Shown here: positions 43,730 to 52,623 of the stretch, one piece after another
Layout: every line of letters begins with the position of its first letter
Numbering within the stretch: the stretch's first letter is position 1
Origin: G020348385 sp964538085
Lineage (GTDB): Bacteria; Acidobacteriota; Aminicenantia; Aminicenantales; Aminicenantaceae
Direction of reading: 5' to 3'
Assembly: GCA_964538085.1 (NCBI GenBank)
Contig: CAZIDF010000012.1
Span: 1-64,000 of the forward strand
Length of the DNA stretch: 64,000 nucleotides
Translations under genes and position numbers: made by a program
Notes under the pieces: model-generated
Told to the model about the DNA's origin: nothing
Seen by the model: the letters and a program-made list of their open reading frames with translations, nothing else
Database searches by the model: none

Positions 43730-46105
43730 ATGAAAAGAAACAAAGAATCCACAAGCTGCGGGGAATCGATTTCCTACAAGGCCACTTCGGTCCAACTCGC
43801 TCGCCACCTCGGGCTGTTCGAAGCCACGATGATCGGCGTGGGCGCCATGATCGGCGCCGGTATTTTCGTTTTGACCGGTATCGCAGTCGGCAATGCTGGA
43901 CCGGCCGCTGTCATCGCTTTTGCCTTAAATGGCGTTGTCACGCTCTTTACCGCTTTGAGTTATGCAGAATTGGCCAGCGCCATCCCTGAGGCCGGGGGGG
44001 GCTATTCCTACATCAAAAAGGTGATGCCTAATTCCATCGCCTTTATTTCGGGGTGGATGTTATGGTTCGCTTATATCGTTGCCTGCAGCCTGTATGCGAA
44101 AGGATTCGGCAGCTATTTTCTTGAGTTTTTCGAAAGATACATTCCCTCCCTCACTCATGGAGTGATAAATTTTCTCGGAAAAAACCCTACCGTAGCGCTT
44201 CTTACAGTCTTGATCGGAGTCCTCTTTTTGACTGTAAACATCATCGGAACCCATGCCTCGGGCAAAACGGAAAACATCATCACTATGGCCAAGATCGTGA
44301 TCCTTTCTGTCTTTATTTTTTTCGGGGTCAAACAAGTTTTGAGCATGCCCGAAATCACGGCTGAGAATTTCACCCCTCTGTTTCCGTTGGGATTCTCCGG
44401 GGTTCTGGCAGTCATGGGACTGACTTTTATCGCCTTCGAGGGGTATGATCTGATCGCTACGGTCAGCGAGGAGGTGAAGGAACCCCGCCGGACAATTCCC
44501 AAAGCCATTATGCTGTCTTTGTCCATTACTATCGTCATCTATCTCCTTGTCGTGTTTACGAGCATCGGAGCAGTCCCTTCGGCTGAGGGTTTGCCAACAT
44601 GGCAGCTTCTGGGCAAGTACCAGGAGATGGGGATCATCCGTGCTGCTCAAGGATTTATGCCCAAATTCGGGGTTATTCTGATTCTAGGTGGCGGACTTTT
44701 TGCCACTCTGAGTGCGCTGAACGCCACAATCATGGCCTCTTCCCGGGTGGCTTTTTCCATGGGAAGAGACTGGATGCTGCCCAATCTCTTGAGCCGAGTT
44801 CATTCCGTAAGGCGCACCCCTGTGTTGGCCATCAGCATAAGCGGGCTTTTATTCATGGTGGTCGCTATAACCCTCCCCCTCGAGATAATCGGCATATCAA
44901 GCAGTCTGCTGTTTTTGATGACCTTTGCTCTGGTCAATGTCGCCCTCATATTGTACCGACGCCGGAGCACTTCTTCTCGCCCTCCCTTCCGTGTTCCTCT
45001 GTTTCCCCTAACTCCGATACTGGGAGCCCTCACCAGTGCGGGATTGGCAGTCTATCAACTGATCCATAATCCCATGGCTCTGGTTTTGGCTGCGGCTTGG
45101 GTGCTCATCGGGCTGGCGATTTTCACCGTTATGTTCTCGAAACGGGTTTCCATCGCAGATGTGCCCAAAACGATCGTCACCCCGGAGCTTCTCAATCTCA
45201 AAAAAACCAAAAGCTACAAAACGCTCGTTTCCCTGGCCAATCCGGAAAGGGTGAGGCCTCTGGTGGAGCTGGCCGGGAAAATCGCCGGAACCTGTCGCGG
45301 AGAAGTCTTAGCGTTGTCCGTCGTGGATTTGCCGGAAGTAACCGGCTATTTGGATGCTCAGCCTTTTGTGGATGAGGCGCACCTTGTGTTGAAAAAGTCC
45401 CAAGAGATAGCTATGGGACAAAAAGTCCCGTTTTCTTCCCTCCTGAAGATCGGGCGCTCCGCCGGTACAGAGATCATCCAGGTCGCTCGGGAAAACAACT
45501 GTCATCTCATTTTGCTGGGCTATAAAAAGGATGAAGATCCTTTGGACAACAGCGTGATCCACTATGTGATCTCGCATCAGCCCTGCGATGTGGCCATCCT
45601 GAAAAGCGGGAATGTGCCGGTCGAAACATTCCGTCGGATTTTGATCCCGATCGCCGGTAGAGAAGTTCACGACAAGATAAAAGTCCGTATCGTGCATTGT
45701 CTTTACCAGATGGAGAAAATCCAGGTTACATTGATGACGGTCATTCCTCCTGGATCGAGTGCGATGCGCCAGAACCGGGCGCAAGATATGCTGAGAAGAG
45801 CTGCAAAGGTGTATCAGGTCGATCAGGCCGAGCTAGTGGTCGATGAAAACGAACAGGCTGCACAGGCCATTATCAACAGGGCTGCAGGGTATGACCTGCT
45901 TGTGCTGGGGATGAAGGATGAGCCCTGGCTGAAGGCGTTCTTCTTCGGGACATTGGCCCAGCAGGTTGCAGGACAAGTCCAGTGTTCGACGATCCTGACA
46001 AAAGCTTTTATTCCCCAGAGGATAAGAATGAAGCGGCTGATCGGTAAGGGACCGCCGTTGACTCTGGACAAAAAAATACCTAATATTGAAGAAGAATTGA
46101 AATAG
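43730..46105 (+). CDS. APC-family amino acid permease with two universal-stress domains, copy 2
   Basis: The 791-residue protein is a tandem paralog of the preceding carrier with the same domain order. APC motifs include TMIGVGAMIGAGIFVLTGIA, SYAELASAIPEAGGGYSYIK and LTFIAFEGYDLIATVSEEVK. The C-terminal USP domains begin near KTLVSLANPERVRPLVELA and RILIPIAGREVHDKIKVRI and include HLILLGYKKDE and LLVLGMKDEP. An amino acid is the expected substrate. It starts 21 bases after copy 1 and 28 bases before the PhoX gene, so all three probably form one transcript. The two copies may differ in substrate. Confidence 0.9.
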   Translation: MKRNKESTSCGESISYKATSVQLARHLGLFEATMIGVGAMIGAGIFVLTGIAVGNAGPAAVIAFALNGVVTLFTALSYAELASAIPEAGGGYSYIKKVMPNSIAFISGWMLWFAYIVACSLYAKGFGSYFLEFFERYIPSLTHGVINFLGKNPTVALLTVLIGVLFLTVNIIGTHASGKTENIITMAKIVILSVFIFFGVKQVLSMPEITAENFTPLFPLGFSGVLAVMGLTFIAFEGYDLIATVSEEVKEPRRTIPKAIMLSLSITIVIYLLVVFTSIGAVPSAEGLPTWQLLGKYQEMGIIRAAQGFMPKFGVILILGGGLFATLSALNATIMASSRVAFSMGRDWMLPNLLSRVHSVRRTPVLAISISGLLFMVVAITLPLEIIGISSSLLFLMTFALVNVALILYRRRSTSSRPPFRVPLFPLTPILGALTSAGLAVYQLIHNPMALVLAAAWVLIGLAIFTVMFSKRVSIADVPKTIVTPELLNLKKTKSYKTLVSLANPERVRPLVELAGKIAGTCRGEVLALSVVDLPEVTGYLDAQPFVDEAHLVLKKSQEIAMGQKVPFSSLLKIGRSAGTEIIQVARENNCHLILLGYKKDEDPLDNSVIHYVISHQPCDVAILKSGNVPVETFRRILIPIAGREVHDKIKVRIVHCLYQMEKIQVTLMTVIPPGSSAMRQNRAQDMLRRAAKVYQVDQAELVVDENEQAAQAIINRAAGYDLLVLGMKDEPWLKAFFFGTLAQQVAGQVQCSTILTKAFIPQRIRMKRLIGKGPPLTLDKKIPNIEEELK

Positions 46106-46133
46106 GATACTCCGTTTTTCCCAAAGAAAGAGA

Positions 46134-47528
46134 ATGAAACGGCGACATTTCTTAAAACAATCAGGATTTGCCCTGGTCGGGATATGGGCGTCAAATTCTA
46201 TGTTTATCGAAAAAAATCCTCTTTCGTTTATTCAGGGCGGTGAGGAAAATATTGGATATGGACCTCTGATCGAAGATCCAGATAAAATTTTGGATCTGCC
46301 CGAAGGTTTTAGCTATAAAATCGTTGCCCGTTCAGGAGAGCGGATGACAGATGGTTTCTATATGCCTGGGCATCCCGATGGCATGGGAACCTTCGAAGGC
46401 CCGGATGGATCGACCATCATCCTGCGCAATCACGAAAACTTTCCAGAATATTTGCCGGAATTCGGTCCATTTGGTCCCACAAATGAGCTACAGGGACGAT
46501 TGAGCAGAAGATTGATCTATGATGAGGGAAGAGAGGGCGGTCCAGCACTGGGAGCTGTGACGACCCTTGTGTTTGATACAAAAACTCAGGAACTCCAAAG
46601 CCAGTTCTTGAGTCTGGCTGGGACTCTGGTCAATTGTTCAGGAGGAGTTACTCCGTGGAATTCCTGGCTCTCGTGCGAGGAGATTTTCCAGGATCCCTCG
46701 TTTATACTGGCCAAAAAGCATGGGTATGTATTCGAAATACCTGCAGCAGCAGAACAAAAAGTTGTGAAGCCTGTGCCTCTCAAAGCCATGGGCCGTTTTC
46801 TCCATGAGTCAACAGCCGTAGATCCGCGAACGAATATCATCTACATGACAGAAGATCGATTGGACGGCCTTGTGTATCGATTCCTCCCCGACCGTCCAGG
46901 TCACCTGGAAGAAGGCGGTCGCCTTCAATGCCTCGTTATTGTTTCCTTGCTCCGGATGGACACACGGAATTGGGTGGAACAGAAAGTGAAGCGGGGTGAG
47001 AAATTGCCGGTGAGTTGGATAGATTTGAATAATGTGGATCCCAAAAAGGACGATCTCCGTATTCGCGGGCATAAGAATGGAGCTGCTTTGTTTGCCAGCG
47101 GGGAGGGAATGGAATACCTCGATGGGGTGGTTCATTTTAGTTGCACGAACGGGGGATATATCAAATCCGGTCAGATTTGGCGGTATATTCCCAGCCCTTA
47201 TGAAGGAACCGAGAAAGAGGGCGAGTCACCGGGGCAATTGGAATTACTGGTCGAGGTGACCGATCGGGCCGTTCTCAAAAATCCCGATCAAGTGATCGGG
47301 ACACAATGGGGAGATGTGTTTGTCTGTGAGGATGGATTCGATGATCAGTATTTGGTGGGAGTCACACCCCAAGGGGAGATTTACCGGTTCGCCCACAATG
47401 CTCAGGATGAGTCGGAATTCACAGGCGTCTGTTTTTCCCCGGATGGAAGCACGATGTTCGTCAACTACCAGGATGCTGGATTTACTTTTGCCGTTACAGG
47501 TCCTTGGAAATCGAAAAAAGGGGGATGA
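46134..47528 (+). CDS. PhoX-family (DUF839) exported phosphatase-like protein
   Basis: The 464-residue protein belongs to the PhoX/DUF839 family of Tat-exported phosphatases that use Ca and Fe. The N-terminus is Tat-like (MKRRHFLKQSGFALVGIW). Family features include LPEGFSYKIVARSGERM, ILRNHENF, NCSGGVTPWNSWLSCEE, GRFLHESTAVDPRTNIIYMTED and PDGSTMFVNYQDAGFTFAVTGPW at the end. Whether it is a true phosphatase is uncertain, since many DUF839 members are uncharacterised. It lies 28 bases after the second APC gene and is followed by a hairpin terminator, so it ends that operon. Confidence 0.87.
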   Translation: MKRRHFLKQSGFALVGIWASNSMFIEKNPLSFIQGGEENIGYGPLIEDPDKILDLPEGFSYKIVARSGERMTDGFYMPGHPDGMGTFEGPDGSTIILRNHENFPEYLPEFGPFGPTNELQGRLSRRLIYDEGREGGPALGAVTTLVFDTKTQELQSQFLSLAGTLVNCSGGVTPWNSWLSCEEIFQDPSFILAKKHGYVFEIPAAAEQKVVKPVPLKAMGRFLHESTAVDPRTNIIYMTEDRLDGLVYRFLPDRPGHLEEGGRLQCLVIVSLLRMDTRNWVEQKVKRGEKLPVSWIDLNNVDPKKDDLRIRGHKNGAALFASGEGMEYLDGVVHFSCTNGGYIKSGQIWRYIPSPYEGTEKEGESPGQLELLVEVTDRAVLKNPDQVIGTQWGDVFVCEDGFDDQYLVGVTPQGEIYRFAHNAQDESEFTGVCFSPDGSTMFVNYQDAGFTFAVTGPWKSKKGG

Positions 47529-47532
47529 AGCA

Positions 47533-47560
47533 GGGGAACCAGGAGCTCATCTGGCTCCCC
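47533..47560 (+). terminator. Hairpin between the PhoX and BlaR1-like genes
   Basis: GGGGAACCAG (47533-47542), an eight-base loop and CTGGCTCCCC (47551-47560) form a ten-base stem with one mismatch, immediately after the PhoX stop. A pure T tract does not follow at once, but T-rich sequence begins about 15 bases on. It probably ends the permease-PhoX transcript before the convergent BlaR1-like gene. Confidence 0.5.
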
Positions 47561-47601
47561 CTGGATTAGTGATCACCTTTCCTTTTTGGCATCTCAGGGC
47601 T

Positions 47602-48978
47602 TTACTTTTTGTCTTTCTTTTCTTTTTCTTTTGCTGCCAGCTCCTTTAACTGGACCAGCTTCTCCTTGATCAGCTTCTTCTTTTCCGGGTCTTTTTCCTT
47701 TTCGTACTTTTCCTTGAGAATCTGCGCTTCCTTTTCGTAGTCGATGTCGGTGGGTTTGACCAACCCTTTGGTTTTCATTTCCTGGAGATCTTTCAGCTTG
47801 GCTTCCAGTTCTTCTCGCTTTTTGGGATCCTCTGTGGTTTCGAGCAAGGTCTCGATCTTTTTTGTCGTATCCACGTATTCTTTTTCACTGATGATTTTCG
47901 GTCCGTTTTCGACCAAACCTTCAGTCTCTTTTGCCTGCTGTATCTCCTCCAGCTTATTTTTGATCATTTTTTTCTTTTCCGGATCATCCGTCTTTTCGTA
48001 CAGTTCTTTCAACTCTTTTTCCTTCAGCTGGAGTTCTTTGAGTTTTTGTTCTTGTTCCTTTTTCTTTGCATCATCCGTAGTTTTTTGGTCTGTGATTTTC
48101 ACCGGCGTGAATGCATTGTCCGTCGATGTTGCCGGTCTGGGATTGGCAAAAGCCAGAACGAGAAAACAAATCACAGGAACCAGCAGCAAAAATTTGGACT
48201 TAGCCCAGGACTTTGATTTGCCTTTTGTCATCATGGTTATCCTCCTTTTGATGAGTGAATGGTTAAAATTGTTCACGAATTCGAACAAATTCATTCCCAC
48301 ATACTGCTCGAAAATAAGCAGTTGGTACTTGGCTCGGCTGCAGCCCTGAGCGATGACTTGGTTGTCGGCCAAGTATTCATGGGTTTCTTTCAAAGATGTT
48401 TTGTACGGCCGTACAAAAGGATTGAACCATTGGACGATGGTCAGCAATTCTATGATGATGAGATCTATGGAGTGGTGCTGATTTATGTGAACCAGCTCAT
48501 GATCGATGATTCGGAGAAGATCATGCTGGGAAATGTTGTTTTTGTTAAGGAAAAAATAATTGAAGAAGGAAAAGGGAGCGCTGTCCTCCTCGATATACAC
48601 GAGTTTCAGCTTCCCGCACTTCTGATACCCATGTTTTTTGATAAGCTTTGCAAGCTGGACAATTTTATATCCGAAACAGATGAAAAAAAATAGGGCTCCC
48701 AGCAAATAGGCCATCCCGACAATTTCCGCAAAGCCGAGGGAATGGGAAGTTGCCACTGTTCCTTGAAGGGGTACAGATCGGGATTCTATGGTTCTGGCGG
48801 ATAGAAAAGGGGAGGGGATATTGATGAGAGGGATGATAAAGGAAAGAGGAATGGCGAACAGCAAGTAGAGCCGGTTGGTCCTGAAAAAAGTCTCGTTGCA
48901 TAGAAAAATCCTGTATATGAGATAAAATAATCCCAAACAAATTCCCGACTCGACCAGATAGAAAAGAAAGTTAGTCAT
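47602..48978 (-). CDS. BlaR1/MecR1-type M56 membrane metallopeptidase with coiled-coil repeat tail
   Basis: The 458-residue protein has N-terminal membrane spans, a gluzincin zinc site H160-E-L-V-H164 (DHELVHINQHHSID, typical of M56), and a further span near 258-278. BlaR1 proteins sense a signal outside and cleave or inactivate the BlaI-type repressor. The penicillin-binding sensor domain of true BlaR1 is absent. In its place the C-terminal 170 residues form a Lys/Glu-rich coiled coil with three related units, each carrying DP(E/K)KK near residues 332, 384 and 430. It starts eight bases inside the end of the BlaI-type gene, so the pair is coupled. The signal sensed is unknown and unlikely to be a beta-lactam. 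Confidence 0.9.
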   Translation of the reverse strand: MTNFLFYLVESGICLGLFYLIYRIFLCNETFFRTNRLYLLFAIPLSFIIPLINIPSPFLSARTIESRSVPLQGTVATSHSLGFAEIVGMAYLLGALFFFICFGYKIVQLAKLIKKHGYQKCGKLKLVYIEEDSAPFSFFNYFFLNKNNISQHDLLRIIDHELVHINQHHSIDLIIIELLTIVQWFNPFVRPYKTSLKETHEYLADNQVIAQGCSRAKYQLLIFEQYVGMNLFEFVNNFNHSLIKRRITMMTKGKSKSWAKSKFLLLVPVICFLVLAFANPRPATSTDNAFTPVKITDQKTTDDAKKKEQEQKLKELQLKEKELKELYEKTDDPEKKKMIKNKLEEIQQAKETEGLVENGPKIISEKEYVDTTKKIETLLETTEDPKKREELEAKLKDLQEMKTKGLVKPTDIDYEKEAQILKEKYEKEKDPEKKKLIKEKLVQLKELAAKEKEKKDKK

Positions 48979-49375
48979 CTTTATCTCTCTTTTGTTTTTG
49001 GATTTCCTGGTTTATCAATTTCCGGATTTCTTCCAGTTCTTCGATGCTCATGTCCGTGTCTCGAGTGAAAAAAGACACCATTTCCTTGAAGGAATTGCTG
49101 AAATAATCCTTGATGATGCTGTTCAAATAGGCCTCAGTGTAATTCTCCTTGGCGATCGTCGGATAGTATTCATGGGAATTACCGAAGGCATTGTAGGAGA
49201 CGAATCCTTTTTTTTCGAGGATACGGACGATGGTGGACACTGTGTTATAGGCGGGCTTGGGAGAAGGAAGGTGTTCGATGACATCCTTCACGAAGCCCTT
49301 TTCGATTTCCCATAAAATTTGCATGATCTGCTCTTCGGCCTTTGTTAATCGTTTCATGATACCCTTAATGTACAA
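48971..49375 (-). CDS. BlaI/MecI/CopY-family repressor
   Basis: The 134-residue winged-helix repressor shows the family pattern: LTKAEEQIMQILWEIEKGFV, PKPAYNTVSTIVRILEKKGF (recognition helix) and a C-terminal dimerisation helix. Such repressors are cleaved by the partner M56 peptidase when a signal arrives. The promoter directly upstream (49367-49395) contains a perfect 16-base palindrome in its spacer and a second near-copy over the -35, which is strong support for self-repression. It overlaps the M56 gene by eight bases. Confidence 0.92.
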   Translation of the reverse strand: MYIKGIMKRLTKAEEQIMQILWEIEKGFVKDVIEHLPSPKPAYNTVSTIVRILEKKGFVSYNAFGNSHEYYPTIAKENYTEAYLNSIIKDYFSNSFKEMVSFFTRDTDMSIEELEEIRKLINQEIQKQKRDKDD

Positions 49376-49409
49376 CTAATTAATTAGTTTGTCAACTAAA
49401 TAATTAGTT
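49367..49409 (-). promoter_or_regulatory. BlaI-type promoter and double operator
   Basis: On the minus strand TTGACA (49390-49395), a 17-base spacer and TACATT (49367-49372) form the promoter of the repressor gene. The palindrome AACTAATTAATTAGTT (49374-49389) fills the spacer. A near-copy, AACTAAATAATTAGTT (49394-49409), overlaps the -35 with a 20-base centre-to-centre distance, about two helical turns. The site differs from the TACA/TGTA boxes of staphylococcal BlaI and may define the binding site of this branch. Confidence 0.82.
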
Positions 49410-49512
49410 TTTTTGGCATAAATCAGTCTCCTCTGGTTAATATACGTGTGAAATAAAATTCAGTTTTCGATTCGGGATAGTATGCATCTGCGTTTCCGTG
49501 ATAAATTAGGTT

Positions 49513-49759
49513 TTTGGGGATGGTTGAAGCGACCTTGAAGATTTAGCCATTTTATCCGTTCTTCGAGGGAATCTGACGGAGTCAGACGGCGATGCTGTAT
49601 TGAGCACGACTTTGCCGAAGTATTCAAGATGAGGGCAAGCTCGAGAACAGAGGCCAGAGTGTCAGAGATTGGGAGTTAATGGGCGCAGTTCATTGCCGCC
49701 GAGAAGGATGGTAATGAAATGGCGTTAAAAATCTTCATGGGAGCAAAACCATCCCCAAA
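49513..49759. repeat. MITE-like element, copy A (247 bp)
   Basis: The ends TTTGGGGATGGTT (49513-49525) and AACCATCCCCAAA (49747-49759) are perfect 13-base inverted repeats. The similarity extends inwards for some 40 bases (GAAGATTT and CCATTT on the left, AAATGG and AAATCTTC on the right). The whole element matches 60624-60876 along its length, in the same orientation, at roughly four bases in five. It holds no open gene. A small hairpin, TCTGACGGAGTCAGA, is conserved near the middle. It fills most of the 435-base space between the BlaI-type and MgtC genes. Confidence 0.75.
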
Positions 49760-49810
49760 TGCCAATTTATTGCGGAAATAAGGATGGTTGTTTCAGGGCA
49801 TCAGAATGGT

Positions 49811-50299
49811 CTAATTTTCTTCCTCGGGTTTTTTTCTCTTATGCCAAGGTAACCGTGCATAAACACCTTTTTGAAAGGTCTTAAAAGTCGCCTCTAAAAA
49901 GTTCACTCCCGTCAGAATGCCGATCGTTATGACACTCAGAAGGATGGATGTCGTGTATTTCCCGAAACCGATGAGAAGACCGATCCCGGCCAGGACCCAG
50001 ATCACGGATGCAGATGTCACGCCGATGACAACCCCCTGGCGGGTCAGGATCACTCCGGCGCCGATGAAGCCGATCCCGGTGATAACCTGACCCACTATTC
50101 TTCCCGGATCCACATTGGGTCCCTGGATCAGTTGGCTCACGGATACAAAAATGTAAGTGCCGAGGCAAATAAGACTGCTGGTTCGGATTCCTGTGGGTTT
50201 TCCGGAAAGCTGCCGCTCCAGCCCCACGATCAGTCCGCACAATATGGCAACGGCGATTCCTTCTAATCTGATAGGAAATAGCATAGATTGAATATCCAA
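49811..50299 (-). CDS. MgtC/SapB family membrane protein
   Basis: The 162-residue inner-membrane protein has the MgtC N-terminal domain: GLIVGLERQLSGKPTGIRTS, SLICLGTYIFVSVS, GFIGAGVIL and four to five spans. MgtC proteins inhibit the F-type ATP synthase and help survival at low Mg2+, but short family members without the C-terminal domain, like this one, are less well defined. The likely start is TTG at 50299 right after GGAGAGGAAA, the same context as the arginase-like gene; the ATG at codon 6 is too far from the site. It seems monocistronic. Confidence 0.87.
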   Translation of the reverse strand: MDIQSMLFPIRLEGIAVAILCGLIVGLERQLSGKPTGIRTSSLICLGTYIFVSVSQLIQGPNVDPGRIVGQVITGIGFIGAGVILTRQGVVIGVTSASVIWVLAGIGLLIGFGKYTTSILLSVITIGILTGVNFLEATFKTFQKGVYARLPWHKRKKPEEEN

Positions 50300-50490
50300 T
50301 TTCCTCTCCTTTTCGTCATCGTCACTATTTTACAGCAATCCCGTGCATTTTTGACAGCGTCCTTTTTAGAAATCTTTTAGGATTAATTGAAATATATCTG
50401 ACAAGCTGCCTGTCTAAATGAAAAGGAAGAGAATCTGAAATGATGACGTCTAAAATGTTGTGGCGACAAAAATATTTTTTGGAGGGAAAA

Positions 50491-50877
50491 ATGAAAAAAA
50501 CCTTATCGATGATGGCGTTGATTGCCTTTGTGTTTTTTCCGGTCTTCTTGAACGCTCAGGATATCAATGTGACCGGCGATTGGGAAATGACGACAGAGAG
50601 TCCTCGTGGTGAAAGAACCCAAACCATTCATATAGAGCAGGACGGAGAAAAACTGACCGTCACTATGCAAGGAGGCATGAGGGGAGGCCAGGGAGGCGAA
50701 GAGATCAAAGCCGAAGGGACGATCCAAGGAAACAAAGTGGAATGGTCCTTCACCCGGAGTACCCCGAGAGGTGATTTTACCACCACGTATACGGGAACGG
50801 TCGAAGGTGACACCATGAGTGGTGAAGTGGATAGGGGAGAACGCGGCACCGGTCCTTGGACCGCCAATCGAAAATAG
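50491..50877 (+). CDS. Small exported beta-rich protein of unknown function
   Basis: The 128-residue product has a clear signal peptide (MKKTLSMMALIAFVFFPVFLNAQ). The mature part is a series of beta strands: DINVTGDWEMTTESPRGERT, KLTVTMQGGM, VEWSFTRSTPRGDFTTTYTG and ending GTGPWTANRK. This resembles small lipocalin-like or DUF-type periplasmic domains in which a G-x-W opening is repeated as a closing strand. No catalytic residue is evident. I chose the ATG at 50491 with GGAGGG upstream; the open frame from 50440 has no support. It is convergent with the amidase gene. Confidence 0.7.
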   Translation: MKKTLSMMALIAFVFFPVFLNAQDINVTGDWEMTTESPRGERTQTIHIEQDGEKLTVTMQGGMRGGQGGEEIKAEGTIQGNKVEWSFTRSTPRGDFTTTYTGTVEGDTMSGEVDRGERGTGPWTANRK

Positions 50878-50907
50878 TGCGGGAGTCGTAAGAATTTTTT
50901 TTAAAAA

Positions 50908-52476
50908 CTATTTTTGTTCTTGATTTTTGAGAGCAGGAAATGCCGAGGGAGGTTTGCGGTGTCGGGTGGCCTGTTCGTAGGCATAGGCAATCTTAATAAT
51001 GACCGGCTCCTCGAATAGTTTTCCCACGATTTGCAATCCCGCGGGGAGGTTGTCCGAGGTGAAGCCCATCGGGACTGTAATCGCTGGAAATCCGGTGTGA
51101 GGAGGGATGAGCTGGCTGTTGTCTCCTGCCGGGCTCTCGTTGTCGTCGATCTTCCGCGGTGGATTGCTCCACGTGGGGTAAACGATGGCATCCAGTTGAT
51201 ATTCTTCCATGGACTTTAAGATGGCTCCGCGAAATTCGATATTTTTTGGCTCTGAGTAGACATCCAGGCATCTAGCCTCTTTTTCAAGGGGAACTTCCAG
51301 TGCTCGCTTCAACCGCTTATCTAAATAAGGGGAGTAGTGCCCGGTGTTCATGATCTCTGTAAGTGTTTTAAAGGGGGCATAGCCATCCAGCGAGGCTAGA
51401 TATTGATTGAGATCGTGCCGGAACATATCGCACCAGATGTTTTTCGTAAGCTTCTCGAAATCCGGGATGACGAACGGATCTACGATCTCTGCCCCATGTG
51501 ATCTCATGTCTTTTATCGCTTTTTCAAAAAGATCTTTTATCTGGGAGTCTGCTGTGGGATTATCTGTGTAATACCGGAACACCCCGATCCGTGCCCCTTT
51601 GAGTCCGTCTTTTTTTAGGAATGGTGTGTAGATGAAGGGCGCGAGATCTTTGCACCTTTCCGTGATCGGATCGGACGGATCATAACCGGCGATCACTTCC
51701 AATATTTTGACAGCGTCCTCGACCGTCCGGGCCATGGGCCCTCCGATATCGTTGCGCAAATAAAGCGGAATGATCCCGTCCCGGCTGGTCAGTCCCATAG
51801 TAGAACGAATGCCCACCAGGCAGCAGTGGGAGGAGGGGCCCCGGATGGAATTGCCCGTGTCCGTCCCCAATCCGACTGTCCCGAAGTTGGCTGCAACTGC
51901 GGCTGCGGTTCCACCGCTCGACCCTGCCGGAACCCTCTCAAGATCATAGGGATTTCTCGTGATACCGGCGATGGAGCTTTCTGTCCGCAGCGGGCTGAAG
52001 GCCCATTCTGCCATGTTGGATTTGGCGAGGATGATGGCTCCTGCTTCGCGAAGTTTCTTGACTTGATAGGCATCCTCTGGGGGGATGAATCCTTTGAGAG
52101 CAAGGGATCCGGCCGTCGTCTGCATGTCTTTGGTTTCGTAGTTGTCCTTGACGATGATGGGAATTCCATGGAGAGGCCTGAGGATCTTGGTTCGGGAATA
52201 CAGCTCATCCAGTTCATCGGCTTTTTTGCGGGCATCGGGATTGATAACCACGATGGAATTCAATCCTGACGATTGGTCATATTTTTTAATTCTCTCTAAA
52301 TAATGATCGACCAATTGCCGACAAGTGAGTTGGCCATTCTTGAACGCCCTGTGGATACCGGCGATCGTGGCTTCCTCAACAATGAATTTTGCCTTGGCTT
52401 TTTTGCAGCAGGGAAGCGATGACAGGGCGATGATAAGGAATGTCAAGGCGGTAATACAAGATAAAGTCATTTTCAT
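50908..52476 (-). CDS. Exported amidase-signature family hydrolase
   Basis: The protein of about 522 residues belongs to the amidase-signature family (Ser-cisSer-Lys triad). The catalytic Lys is in VKDNYETKDM, and the signature region reads PAGSSGGTAAAVAANFG and GLGTDTGNSIRGPSS. A signal sequence ending in a CC pair (LIIALSSLPCC) suggests a lipoprotein or periplasmic location, unlike the GatA subunit of tRNA amidotransferase. It likely hydrolyses peptide or acyl amides. I chose the ATG at 52476 with AGGAG eight bases upstream. The promoter at 52505-52531 serves it. It is divergent from the aminotransferase gene. Confidence 0.9.
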   Translation of the reverse strand: MKMTLSCITALTFLIIALSSLPCCKKAKAKFIVEEATIAGIHRAFKNGQLTCRQLVDHYLERIKKYDQSSGLNSIVVINPDARKKADELDELYSRTKILRPLHGIPIIVKDNYETKDMQTTAGSLALKGFIPPEDAYQVKKLREAGAIILAKSNMAEWAFSPLRTESSIAGITRNPYDLERVPAGSSGGTAAAVAANFGTVGLGTDTGNSIRGPSSHCCLVGIRSTMGLTSRDGIIPLYLRNDIGGPMARTVEDAVKILEVIAGYDPSDPITERCKDLAPFIYTPFLKKDGLKGARIGVFRYYTDNPTADSQIKDLFEKAIKDMRSHGAEIVDPFVIPDFEKLTKNIWCDMFRHDLNQYLASLDGYAPFKTLTEIMNTGHYSPYLDKRLKRALEVPLEKEARCLDVYSEPKNIEFRGAILKSMEEYQLDAIVYPTWSNPPRKIDDNESPAGDNSQLIPPHTGFPAITVPMGFTSDNLPAGLQIVGKLFEEPVIIKIAYAYEQATRHRKPPSAFPALKNQEQK

Positions 52477-52504
52477 GGCCAATGCTCCTTACGTCTTATT
52501 TGAA

Positions 52505-52531
52505 ATTATCACAACAAAATATCCCGGTCAA
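52505..52531 (-). promoter_or_regulatory. Possible promoter of the amidase gene
   Basis: On the minus strand TTGACC (52526-52531) and GATAAT (52505-52510) are separated by 15 bases. The -10 is preceded by TG one base away, so it can act as an extended -10. The short spacer lowers confidence. It lies about 30 bases upstream of the preferred amidase start. Confidence 0.45.
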
Positions 52532-52537
52532 TCCAAC

Positions 52538-52581
52538 AAAAAAGGGGACAGTGAAATATTAATAGAACCGTCCCCTTTTTT
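52538..52581. repeat. Perfect hairpin with GAACCGTCCCC motif
   Basis: AAAAAAGGGGAC (52538-52549) and GTCCCCTTTTTT (52570-52581) are perfect 12-base inverted repeats around a 20-base loop. The right arm with its flank (AATAGAACCGTCCCCTTTT) is identical to 17081-17099. It sits in the divergent space between the amidase and aminotransferase genes, not after a gene, so it is not a simple terminator. It looks like a small dispersed repeat. Confidence 0.7.
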
Positions 52582-52623
52582 CATGTATAAATGGAGGAAA
52601 GCTGAATCGAAAGGAGTCAGGCA

